Shown here: positions 16,553-23,240 of the stretch, piece by piece
Numbering within the stretch: position 1 is the stretch's first letter
Layout: each line of letters starts with the position of its first letter
Position numbers and translations under genes: made by a program
DNA from: JBBQXK01 sp038251625
GTDB taxonomy: Bacteria; Pseudomonadota; Alphaproteobacteria; Rhodobacterales; Rhodobacteraceae
Assembly (NCBI GenBank): GCA_038251625.1
Contig: JBBSBE010000019.1
Span: 1 to 42,586, forward strand
Length of the DNA: 42,586 bases
Direction: 5' to 3'
The notes under the pieces: model-generated
Databases searched by the model: none
What the model was told of the DNA's origin: nothing
Seen by the model: the letters and a program-made list of their open reading frames with translations, nothing else

Positions 16553-17296
16553 ATGGCGCGATTGTGCCTGCTTGGCGTCCTGCTGGCGGTGGCGGGGCCT
16601 GCGCGCGCAGAGGGGCCTTGCCGCAACACGACCTTCGAGGGCGCGCCCTATACCGTTTGCGAGGTGCAGGCGGGCGCCGATCTGCGCGTTTTCCAGACCG
16701 CGCCGGACGGGGCGCCCTATGCGTCTTTCGGGCGCGTCGATGCGGCGCTTAAGGCCGAAGGGCGGCATCTGGCCTTTGCGATGAACGGCGGGATGTATCA
16801 CCCCGACCGCGCGCCCGTGGGCCTGCTGATCGTCGATGGGATGGAACGCGCGCCGGTCGTCACCTCGGCTGGCCCGGGCAATTTTGGCCTGCTTCCCAAC
16901 GGTGTTTTTTGTATCCGTCCCGATGGGCAATATGCGGTGATCGAATCGCGCCGCTATGCTGCGGATCACCCCGATTGCCGTTTCGCCACTCAGTCGGGGC
17001 CATTGCTGGTGATCGGCGGCGCGCTGCATCCCCGCTTTCTGCCCGGCAGCGACAGTGTCTATCGGCGCAACGGGGTAGGGGTGTCGGCGGACGGGTCCCG
17101 TGCCGTGATGGCGATCAGTGGGCGGGCGGTGAACTTTGACACGTTCGCGCGGTTCTTCCGCGATGCGCTGGGACTGCCCGATGCGCTGTATCTGGACGGC
17201 CAGATCTCGCGCCTCTATGCGCCGGACCTGCGGCGCAACGATTTCGGCTTTGCGATGGGGCCGATCCTTGGCCTTGCCGTGCCGGGTGAGGGTTAG
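16553..17296 (+). CDS. Phosphodiester glycosidase family (DUF2233/NAGPA-like) exported protein
   Basis: With this start the protein has 247 residues and a textbook signal peptide ending G-P-A-R-A. The core motifs of the NAGPA/DUF2233 family are present: A-F-A-M-N-G-G-M-Y-H, P-V-G-L-L-I-V-D-G, N-F-G-L-L-P-N-G-V-F, Q-S-G-P-L-L-V and L-Y-L-D-G-Q-I-S-x-L-Y. The eukaryotic relative removes GlcNAc from phosphodiester caps; bacterial members are exported and probably act on phosphodiester-linked sugars in envelope polymers. An in-frame ATG at 16469 overlaps rbfA and has GAGG six bases upstream, so a 275-residue version remains possible. Its stop is three bases before truB, hence co-transcription is likely. 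Confidence 0.88.
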   Translation: MARLCLLGVLLAVAGPARAEGPCRNTTFEGAPYTVCEVQAGADLRVFQTAPDGAPYASFGRVDAALKAEGRHLAFAMNGGMYHPDRAPVGLLIVDGMERAPVVTSAGPGNFGLLPNGVFCIRPDGQYAVIESRRYAADHPDCRFATQSGPLLVIGGALHPRFLPGSDSVYRRNGVGVSADGSRAVMAISGRAVNFDTFARFFRDALGLPDALYLDGQISRLYAPDLRRNDFGFAMGPILGLAVPGEG

Positions 17297-17299
17297 GCG

Positions 17300-18208
17300 A
17301 TGGGGCGCAAGCGCAAGGGCCGGGCGGTATCGGGCTGGCTGGTGGTGGACAAGCCTGCGGGCATCACCTCGACCGCCGTCGTGAACAAGGTGAAATGGGC
17401 GCTGGAAGCGCAAAAGGCGGGACATGCGGGCACGCTGGACCCCGATGCCACCGGCGTGCTGGCCGTGGCCTTGGGCGAGGCCACGAAGACCGTACCCTTC
17501 ATCACCGATGCGCTGAAATGCTATCGTTTCGCTGTGCGCTGGGGGGCTGCCACCAGCACGGACGACGCCGCAGGCGCCGTGCTGGAGACGCGGCCCGCAC
17601 GGCCCGCACCCGATGCGGTTGAGGCCGCGCTTGCCGCCTTTCGCGGCGAGATCAGCCAGGTCCCGCCGCAGGTGTCGGCGGTCAAGGTGGATGGGGCGCG
17701 CGCCTATGATCTGGCCCGCGCGGGCGAGGTGATGGACCTGGCCGCCCGGCCCCTGTGGGTAGAGCGGCTGGACGTGATCGCGACCCCGGATGCCGATACC
17801 ACCGAGCTTGAAATGGTCTGCGGCAAGGGCGGCTATGTGCGCAGCATCGCCCGCGATCTGGGCGACGTGTTGGGCTGCCTTGGCCATGTGCTTTGGCTGC
17901 GCCGGGAATGGTCGGGGCCGTTCCGTGCGGCTGAAGGGATCAGCATGGAAGAGATTGACCGTCTGGCCCGCACCGATGCGCTGGATGCCCGGCTTGTGCC
18001 GCTGGAAATCGCGCTGGAAGGCTTGCCGGAGGTGCGCGCCACCCCGGAAGGCGCTGCGCGCATCCGCAACGGCGGAGCGGGGATGGTGATGACCGCTGGC
18101 CTCGACTGGGGCGTGGAGGCCTGGGCCAGCCACGAGGGCCGCGCGATTGCCGTGGGGCACTACAAGGCGGGCGAATTGCACCCCTCGCGGGTCTTCAACG
18201 AGGGTTGA
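17300..18208 (+). CDS. truB: tRNA pseudouridine(55) synthase
   Basis: The 302-residue enzyme makes pseudouridine 55 in the T-loop of tRNAs. The N-terminal G-W-L-V-V-D-K-P-A-G-I-T-S is typical. The catalytic aspartate lies in G-H-A-G-T-L-D-P-D-A-T-G-V-L-A-V. Further motifs are Y-R-F-A-V-R-W-G, Q-V-P-P-Q-V-S-A-V-K-V-D-G-x-R-A-Y and the G-G-Y-V-R-S-I-A-R-D-L-G motif of the TruB fold. It starts three bases after the glycosidase gene. In many bacteria rpsO follows directly; here about 4 kb of accessory genes intervene. Confidence 0.97.
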   Translation: MGRKRKGRAVSGWLVVDKPAGITSTAVVNKVKWALEAQKAGHAGTLDPDATGVLAVALGEATKTVPFITDALKCYRFAVRWGAATSTDDAAGAVLETRPARPAPDAVEAALAAFRGEISQVPPQVSAVKVDGARAYDLARAGEVMDLAARPLWVERLDVIATPDADTTELEMVCGKGGYVRSIARDLGDVLGCLGHVLWLRREWSGPFRAAEGISMEEIDRLARTDALDARLVPLEIALEGLPEVRATPEGAARIRNGGAGMVMTAGLDWGVEAWASHEGRAIAVGHYKAGELHPSRVFNEG

Positions 18209-18432
18209 GGCGCTCGTTGGCCGGGGCCGGCGCCCGGCGCGCAGGTGCCGGGGGATTGGGCATCCTCGGTGCGGGGCTCGGGCGCTTGGCGCAGTCTTTT
18301 GATTAGATGCCGTAGCCACATTGGCAGGAACCCGGTCGGGGCGTCACGGTAGAAGCGGTCGGCTTCTGCCGCCCGCTCCCGCGCCGATTGCGGGGGCTCT
18401 TTTCGCGTCAGGGGGATCAGCAGGGGCATCAT
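18160..18432 (-). CDS. Small hypothetical protein divergent from the LysR gene
   Basis: The frame encodes 90 residues. The first 55 look protein-like, with a basic amphipathic stretch around M-W-L-R-H-L-I-K-R-L-R; the rest is low-complexity and lies partly over the 3' end of truB on the other strand. I do not recognise the family. Support for it being real: GGAGG seven bases before the ATG, divergence from a LysR gene across an 87-base gap, and a long dyad in that gap whose left arm is placed to form its promoter. LysR regulators often control the divergent neighbour. Confidence 0.45.
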   Translation of the reverse strand: MMPLLIPLTRKEPPQSARERAAEADRFYRDAPTGFLPMWLRHLIKRLRQAPEPRTEDAQSPGTCAPGAGPGQRAPQPSLKTREGCNSPAL

Positions 18433-18447
18433 TGGGAACCTCCAGTA

Positions 18448-18526
18448 TTTTCATAATTGGATGATAGGGCGCGGTTTAGCGCCATTGAACTGCGCGTAAC
18501 CGCAAGATATCATCCGAAAATGAAAA
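18448..18526. promoter_or_regulatory. 79-bp dyad forming back-to-back promoters for the LysR gene and the small ORF
   Basis: The outer arms TTTTCATAATTGGATGATA (18448-18466) and TATCATCCGAAAATGAAAA (18508-18526) are complementary at 16 of 19 positions. Inner arms at 18471-18482 and 18492-18503 match at 10 of 12. Both share the same axis at 18487. On the plus strand TTGAAC (18485-18490), a 17-base spacer and TATCAT (18508-18513) form a promoter with its predicted start at about the LysR ATG. The mirror arm gives TATCAT on the minus strand with weak TTCAAT as -35. It is probably the LysR autoregulatory operator. Confidence 0.65.
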
Positions 18527-19407
18527 ACATGGATTGGGATGATATCCGCCTTTTCGTGGCCGTGGCGCGGGCTGGCGGCCTTAGCGGTGCGGCGGATGCG
18601 ATGGGGGCAAGTGCTGCCACGCTGTCCCGCCGCATGCTGACGCTGGAACGGCGGCTTGGGCGCAGCCTCTTTCTGCGGCGCCAGACGGGCTATGCGCTGA
18701 CACCGGACGGGCAGCAATTGCTGGCCATTGCGCGCACGATGGAGGCGGGGTCACGTTCGGTCGATGCGTGGCTGGAGGCCGAGGCGCGGCGGCCGGTGGT
18801 GCGCATTTCTGCCGGCACGTGGACATCGGCGTTCCTGTGCGAAAACTTTGCGCGCCTCTGGTCGCCGGACGATCCTTTCTGCATCGCGCTGCACACCACC
18901 GAGCGGCGGCTCGACATTGCGCATCGCGAGGTGGATATCGGGATCCGCAACCAGCGGCCCGATGCCCCGGGCCTTGCCGCACGGCGCGTAGGGCAGGTGG
19001 CCTATGCCGCCTTTCGGGCGAGGCAGGCAGATGCCACGGCCCGCAACCGCTGGATCGCACTGGTGGCCGAAGAGGCGCAGACTCGGTCCACCCGTTGGGT
19101 GATGGAACAGCCGGGGCTCGAGATCGTGGCCTGGGCCAATTCACCCCGCACCTTGTACGACATGTTGCGGGTGGGGATCGGGGCGACCGTTCTGCCCTGC
19201 TTTGCGGGGGACAGGGATGCCATGCTGGAACGGGCCACCCCGCCGATCGAGGCGCTGATGCAGGAGCAGTGGCTGGTGATGCACGATGAGGGGCGGCAGA
19301 TGCCCGCCGTGCGCTGTGTGCTGGACCGTCTGGCCGAACTTTTGACCGACCATATGGCGTTGCAGACAGGGTTGCGCCCGCTTGGTGCGGCACCGCCCGC
19401 AGCTTAG
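18520..19407 (+). CDS. LysR-family transcriptional regulator
   Basis: The 295-residue protein has an N-terminal winged helix-turn-helix: M-D-W-D-D-I-R-L-F-V-A-V-A-R-A-G-G-L, then A-A-T-L-S-R-R-M-L-T-L-E-R-R-L-G-R-S-L-F. Residues about 95-290 form the ligand-binding domain; the effector is unknown. Neither ATG 18520 nor 18529 has a ribosome site. The promoter in the dyad predicts transcription starting at about 18520, so I take 18520 and suspect a leaderless mRNA. It is divergent from the small gene ending at 18160, a plausible target. The DUF1643 gene follows on the same strand. Confidence 0.93.
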   Translation: MKNMDWDDIRLFVAVARAGGLSGAADAMGASAATLSRRMLTLERRLGRSLFLRRQTGYALTPDGQQLLAIARTMEAGSRSVDAWLEAEARRPVVRISAGTWTSAFLCENFARLWSPDDPFCIALHTTERRLDIAHREVDIGIRNQRPDAPGLAARRVGQVAYAAFRARQADATARNRWIALVAEEAQTRSTRWVMEQPGLEIVAWANSPRTLYDMLRVGIGATVLPCFAGDRDAMLERATPPIEALMQEQWLVMHDEGRQMPAVRCVLDRLAELLTDHMALQTGLRPLGAAPPAA

Positions 19408-19456
19408 CCGCAAACGGGCGCTTGCGGTGGGCGGCGGGGTTGGGCACGATCTGCCC

Positions 19457-19981
19457 ATGCTCCACCGATCCTTCACCAAGGGCGACGCGGCCAGCGAGGC
19501 GGTCTATTCGCCCTGCGAGCGCTACCGCACGCTTTTGACCCGCACATGGGTGCCGCATGGCGCGCGTGCGCTTTTCGTGATGCTGAACCCCTCGACCGCG
19601 ACGGAGGTGCAGAACGACCCCACGGTTGAACGCTGCGAGCGGCGGGCGCGGACGCTGGGGTTCGGGGCCTTCCGGGTGACCAACATCTTTGCCTTCCGCG
19701 CCACCGACCCGCGCGTGATGCGGGCGGCGTCGGATCCTGTGGGGCCGGGGAATGACGCGGCGATCCGGGACAGTGCGGTTGAATGGGTGCGGGGTGGGGA
19801 TGACCGGATCGTCTGCGCCTGGGGTACGCATGGCGCGCATCTGGGGCGCGGGCTGGCGGTAGAGCGGTTGCTGCGCGCCACCGGGCGACCCCTGCATCAT
19901 CTGGGGCTGACGCAAGGCGGCGCGCCGAAGCATCCGCTGTATATCGGGTACGACGTGCAGCCGATGCTGTGGGAGGGGTGA
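19457..19981 (+). CDS. DUF1643 domain protein
   Basis: The 174-residue protein matches the DUF1643 pattern: Y-R-x-x-L-x-R-x-W, then F-V-M-L-N-P-S-T-A, D-P-T-V-E-R-C, F-G-A-F-R-V-T-N-I-F-A-F-R-A-T-D-P, A-W-G-T-H-G and the C-terminal G-x-P-K-H-P-L-Y. The biochemical function of the family is not established; the conserved H, D and N residues suggest an enzyme. There is no signal peptide, so it is cytoplasmic. The start at 19457 has only a weak ribosome site, but the family N terminus fits. The hydrolase gene begins three bases after its stop, preceded by GGAGGGG, so the two are co-transcribed. Confidence 0.88.
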   Translation: MLHRSFTKGDAASEAVYSPCERYRTLLTRTWVPHGARALFVMLNPSTATEVQNDPTVERCERRARTLGFGAFRVTNIFAFRATDPRVMRAASDPVGPGNDAAIRDSAVEWVRGGDDRIVCAWGTHGAHLGRGLAVERLLRATGRPLHHLGLTQGGAPKHPLYIGYDVQPMLWEG

Positions 19982-19984
19982 GAG

Positions 19985-20878
19985 ATGGAAACGATCCCGG
20001 GATTTCACCGACATCGCTGGCCGGGTGACGGCATCACCCTGTCGGTGCAGCGGGCGGGCGCGGGGCGCCCCCTGATCCTGCTGCACGGCTATCCGCAGAA
20101 CGGGCTTTGCTGGAGCCGGGTTGCCCCCGCTCTGGCGCAGGCGTTCGACGTGATCATCCCCGACCTGCGCGGCTACGGGATGAGCGACGCGCCGCCCGAC
20201 GATGACGGCCACAACGCCTATTCCAAGCTCCAGATGGCACAGGATGTGGTGGCGCTGATGGATCATCTGGGGCTGGAACAGGCCTTTGTGCTGGGCCATG
20301 ACCGGGGCGCGCGGGTCAGCTATCGGCTGGCGCTGGATCACCCCGCCCGCGTGGCACGGCTTGGCATCATCGAGATCGCGACCACCGCCGACTATTGGGA
20401 TAACTGGAACGCCGAAATGGCGATGGCGGCCTATCACTGGACCTTCCTTGCCCAGCCCTACCCGCTGCCCGAGCGGATGATCGGCGCCGATCCTGCGGCA
20501 TACGTGGACTGGACGCTGCGGGGCTGGACACAGGCGAAATCCCTGCATGTGTTCCCGGAAGGCGCGCTGGCGGCCTATCGCGCGCAGGCCGCCGATCCGG
20601 CCCGCCTGCATGCCATGTGCGCTGACTACCGGGCCGGGGCGACGACCGACCGCACCCACGATCTGGCGGACCGCGCGGCGGGGCGGAGGATCGCTGTGCC
20701 GTTGCGGTTTCTCTGGGGGCATCACGGGTTTCCCGCGCGCACGGGGGATCCGGCAGGCCTGTGGCGCGCATGGGCGGATGATGTGACCGACAGCGCCTGC
20801 GAAAGCGGGCACTTCGTGCCAGAGGAAGCGCCGGACGACGTGCTTGCGGCGTTTCAGCCCTTCTTCGCCGCGCCCTAA
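19985..20878 (+). CDS. Alpha/beta hydrolase, fluoroacetate/haloacetate dehalogenase-like
   Basis: The 297-residue protein has the oxyanion motif LHGYPQN, nucleophile D106 in GHDRGAR and general base H276 in SGHF. Compared from memory with the R. palustris fluoroacetate dehalogenase, the active site is conserved at a constant offset of four: nucleophile D110 to D106, carboxylate-binding R111/R114 to R107/R110, halide-binding H155/W156/Y219 to H151/W152/Y215, W185 to W181, H280 to H276. The triad acid D134 corresponds to E130. This makes 2-haloacid dehalogenation a serious possibility; epoxide hydrolysis is the main alternative. It is coupled to the DUF1643 gene and its stop overlaps the convergent RTX gene. 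Confidence 0.82.
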   Translation: METIPGFHRHRWPGDGITLSVQRAGAGRPLILLHGYPQNGLCWSRVAPALAQAFDVIIPDLRGYGMSDAPPDDDGHNAYSKLQMAQDVVALMDHLGLEQAFVLGHDRGARVSYRLALDHPARVARLGIIEIATTADYWDNWNAEMAMAAYHWTFLAQPYPLPERMIGADPAAYVDWTLRGWTQAKSLHVFPEGALAAYRAQAADPARLHAMCADYRAGATTDRTHDLADRAAGRRIAVPLRFLWGHHGFPARTGDPAGLWRAWADDVTDSACESGHFVPEEAPDDVLAAFQPFFAAP

Positions 20879-22035
20879 CCCTGAAGCGTGCGTTCCGGCA
20901 TCAACCGGATTGCCGAAGGGTCCATCCCCGCGCCACCGACCACATTTGCTAGGGGAATGCCGTCCAGCATCACCGTCGCATCGGCGGAGTCGGGTTCTGA
21001 CAGAAGGGTGATCTGCGGGTCGGGGTGGGCCGATGGATCGTAGACCACCACGATTTCATCCTCGGCGCTGTTGTAATCGGTGATCTGCGCCACGTCGCCT
21101 GTGTCGATCCAGTCGCCAAGGGTGAATGTATCGGCCCCCTCGCCACCGTTCGCGTAGTCGCCTGCGCCGACCATCAACACATCGTCACCGGCCCCGCCGT
21201 TCAGGAAATCGGTCTCGGTCGCGGTGTCCGCCCGGTCAAAGCCCCAGATCGTGTCATGGCCCGCGCCGCCATCCAGCGTGTCGGTGCCGGGACCACCTTG
21301 CAGGCTGTCATCGCCGTACCCCCCAGACAGCCAGTCATCGCCCGCGCCGCCGATCAGCGTGTCCTGCCCGTCGCCGCCGATCAGCGTGTCATTCCCGGCG
21401 TCGCCCGCCAGCAGATCGTCCCCCTGCTGACCTGCTAGTGAATCGTCGCCCGTTCCGCCCTCGATCCGGTCGTCGCCGTCCTGGCCGTCCAGGCTGTCAT
21501 TCCCGGCGCCGCCATAAAGCGTATCTGCACCCGCCCCACCGGCCAGATGATCGTCGCCTGCCTCGCCATCGAGCACATCATCCCCATCGCGCCCGTCCAT
21601 CAGATCCGTACCGGCACCGCCCGCGATGTGGTCCTGCCCGCCCTCGCCGGTCAGGATATCGTCACCATCGGTGCCGGTCAGGGTAAGGTCTTCCGGCGTC
21701 GGGGGCGGCAGGTCGCTGGATTGAACCCCGCCATCTTCGGCGGGGCCGGGAAGATCGGGCGGGGTGTAGGAAATGGCCCCGGCGTCCTCACCCGGGGCTT
21801 CGGTTTCCACAGTTTCGGGGATGTCTGTTCCCGCCGCGATCTCTGGCGCGCTTGCGAAGTCGAGAATGCTGCTGCCCTCGGCATCCTCTGCCAGCCCGTC
21901 ATCACCCTCTGCCGGGGCATCCGACGCTTCGTCGGACGTGGCATCGTCATGCGTATCGTCCGTCGGCTTCGCGAGGGCCATATCGGCCAGCACACCTGCC
22001 GCAAGCGCGCCCATCAAACCCAGCAAAGCCAACAT
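20875..22035 (-). CDS. RTX-type calcium-binding repeat protein
   Basis: The 386-residue protein starts with a hydrophobic segment (residues 1-20) that may be a membrane anchor or signal. An acidic, proline-rich stretch of about 100 residues follows. From about 120 to 290 come roughly 16 glycine/aspartate-rich nonapeptides of the G-G-x-G-x-D-x-L type, which fold as a calcium-bound beta-roll. The C-terminal 90 residues are a non-repeat domain. RTX proteins are usually exported by a type I system through a C-terminal signal; no such transporter is in the window. GGGGGTAACGGGT precedes the ATG. The repeats are also visible as DNA repetition. Surface or extracellular location is likely; function unknown. 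Confidence 0.87.
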   Translation of the reverse strand: MLALLGLMGALAAGVLADMALAKPTDDTHDDATSDEASDAPAEGDDGLAEDAEGSSILDFASAPEIAAGTDIPETVETEAPGEDAGAISYTPPDLPGPAEDGGVQSSDLPPPTPEDLTLTGTDGDDILTGEGGQDHIAGGAGTDLMDGRDGDDVLDGEAGDDHLAGGAGADTLYGGAGNDSLDGQDGDDRIEGGTGDDSLAGQQGDDLLAGDAGNDTLIGGDGQDTLIGGAGDDWLSGGYGDDSLQGGPGTDTLDGGAGHDTIWGFDRADTATETDFLNGGAGDDVLMVGAGDYANGGEGADTFTLGDWIDTGDVAQITDYNSAEDEIVVVYDPSAHPDPQITLLSEPDSADATVMLDGIPLANVVGGAGMDPSAIRLMPERTLQG

Positions 22036-22368
22036 ACCCGTTACCCCCGACGCATCCTTGTTAGGCGCGCGTTAACCACAACTCGCGCCAAGTCTCTGAC
22101 CTGACTGGAGAATACACCGTGAACGATGGCATATTGACGGCATTTCAACCAGCGTTCCCGGGGCGATTGCCGAAATAACGCCAGTGATTTGGTTAAAGTT
22201 CGCGGTGCTGACAGTCCGCTGCCCCGGCGAAGCATCCGGCCCGGATATTGCCGCTTCCCTTTTGCCCCGCCGTCCCCTATACGCCCGCATCCGCCGCGCA
22301 ATCGGTGGCAGGGCCTTGCTGGACGACATCCCGGCTTGTGCCGTCACACCAACGATAGGAGATATCCG
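22036..22368. other. Intergenic region: RTX promoter side and rpsO leader
   Basis: No gene is supported in these 333 bases. A possible rpsO promoter is TTCCCT (22255-22260), a 17-base spacer and TATACG (22278-22283). This would leave a leader of about 80 bases before the rpsO ATG, with AGGAG just upstream of the start. The leader could hold S15 autoregulatory structure, but I cannot fold it convincingly by eye. Confidence 0.4.
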
Positions 22369-22638
22369 ATGTCGATCACCGTCGAAGTCAAAGCCCAACT
22401 GATCAAGGACTATGCCACCAAGGAGGGCGACACCGGTTCGCCCGAGGTGCAGGTCGCGATCCTTAGCTCGCGCATCGCGACGCTGACCGAGCACTTCAAG
22501 GGCCACAAGAAAGACAACCACTCGCGCCGCGGCCTCCTGATGATGGTAGCACAGCGCCGGAAGCTTCTGGACTACCTCAAGGGCAAGGACGAGACGCGGT
22601 ACACCACTCTGATCGGCCGCCTGGGCCTGCGCCGCTAG
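22369..22638 (+). CDS. rpsO: 30S ribosomal protein S15
   Basis: The 89-residue protein has the standard S15 length. Its motifs include D-T-G-S-P-E-V-Q-V-A-I-L-S-S-R-I, L-T-E-H-F-K-G-H-K-K-D-N-H-S-R-R-G-L and the C-terminal R-Y-T-T-L-I-G-R-L-G-L-R-R. It binds 16S rRNA early in assembly of the 30S platform. AGGAG precedes the ATG. An intrinsic terminator follows 25 bases after the stop, so it is transcribed alone rather than with pnp, which lies 3.2 kb downstream here. Confidence 0.98.
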   Translation: MSITVEVKAQLIKDYATKEGDTGSPEVQVAILSSRIATLTEHFKGHKKDNHSRRGLLMMVAQRRKLLDYLKGKDETRYTTLIGRLGLRR

Positions 22639-22662
22639 AGACGGCTGCCGGCAAGGATTGGG

Positions 22663-22697
22663 ACGCCCGTACCGGAAGGTTCGGGCGTTTTGCTTTG
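22663..22697 (+). terminator. Rho-independent terminator after rpsO
   Basis: ACGCCCG (22663-22669) pairs with CGGGCGT (22682-22688). Inside, ACC pairs with GGT around a GGAA tetraloop. TTTTGCTTT follows, typical of an intrinsic terminator. Confidence 0.88.
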
Positions 22698-22820
22698 GGG
22701 GCGGGGCGGGTTGCAAGCCCACTCCACACAAAAGGCAGGATCGCCAGCCGGCATTTTGGTATCCGGTTGCAGGAACGGGCGCCGATTCGAGTTTGGCCCG
22801 TCCGCAGAAAGCTGCGGCAC

Positions 22821-23204
22821 ATGAACGAAACGCATTGGCCTCAGCGCCTGTCGGCAATCACGCTTTTCTCTGACGATCTCGACGCTTCTCGACGCTTTTA
22901 TTCGGCGTTCTTCGACGCGCACCCGATTCACGAAGATCCTGATTCAGTTGTCTTTCGCGTGGGAACGACGCTGGTCAATCTACTGCGGGTCGAGGCTGTA
23001 CCCGAACTCATCGACCCTGCGCCCATGGCAACGTCGGGCGTTCGGGCGGTTTACTCGCTGCCTGTCCCCGATGAAGATGCAATGTGTGCATTGCTTCGGG
23101 GCAGGGGCGTCACGCTCCTCAATGGTCCGATGGACCGTCCGTGGGGTCTTCGAACGGCCAGCGTTCAGGATCCGTCCGGGCACGTTTGGGAGTTGTCGCA
23201 GTAA
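22821..23204 (+). CDS. VOC (glyoxalase/bleomycin-resistance fold) protein
   Basis: The 127-residue protein has the vicinal-oxygen-chelate pattern: A-I-T-L-F-S-D-D-L-D-A-S-R-R-F-Y at the start and W-G-L-R-T-A-S-V-Q-D-P-S-G-H-V-W-E-L at the end. The E in V-W-E-L and a histidine or glutamate at the other end of the sheet are the usual metal ligands. The substrate is unknown; members include glyoxalases, dioxygenases and antibiotic-binding proteins. GC content and codon use are a little lower than in adjacent genes. It lies between the rpsO terminator and a convergent cyclase gene, so it is probably a separate transcription unit. The ATG has no strong ribosome site. Confidence 0.85.
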   Translation: MNETHWPQRLSAITLFSDDLDASRRFYSAFFDAHPIHEDPDSVVFRVGTTLVNLLRVEAVPELIDPAPMATSGVRAVYSLPVPDEDAMCALLRGRGVTLLNGPMDRPWGLRTASVQDPSGHVWELSQ

Positions 23205-23240
23205 CGTCGACCCCGCAGCGCCAGAGCTTTGCACCTGTCG

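Noticed and set aside
16241..20812. Two very long minus-strand frames (692 and 743 codons)
   Set aside because: They run antisense to rbfA, truB, LysR, DUF1643 and hydrolase genes with strong family motifs; composition is arginine/proline/histidine-rich, as expected for high-GC shadow frames.
20875..22035. Regularly spaced DNA repeats resembling a CRISPR or satellite array
   Set aside because: The periodicity is 27 bases and encodes RTX nonapeptides in one frame; there are no unique spacers or cas genes.
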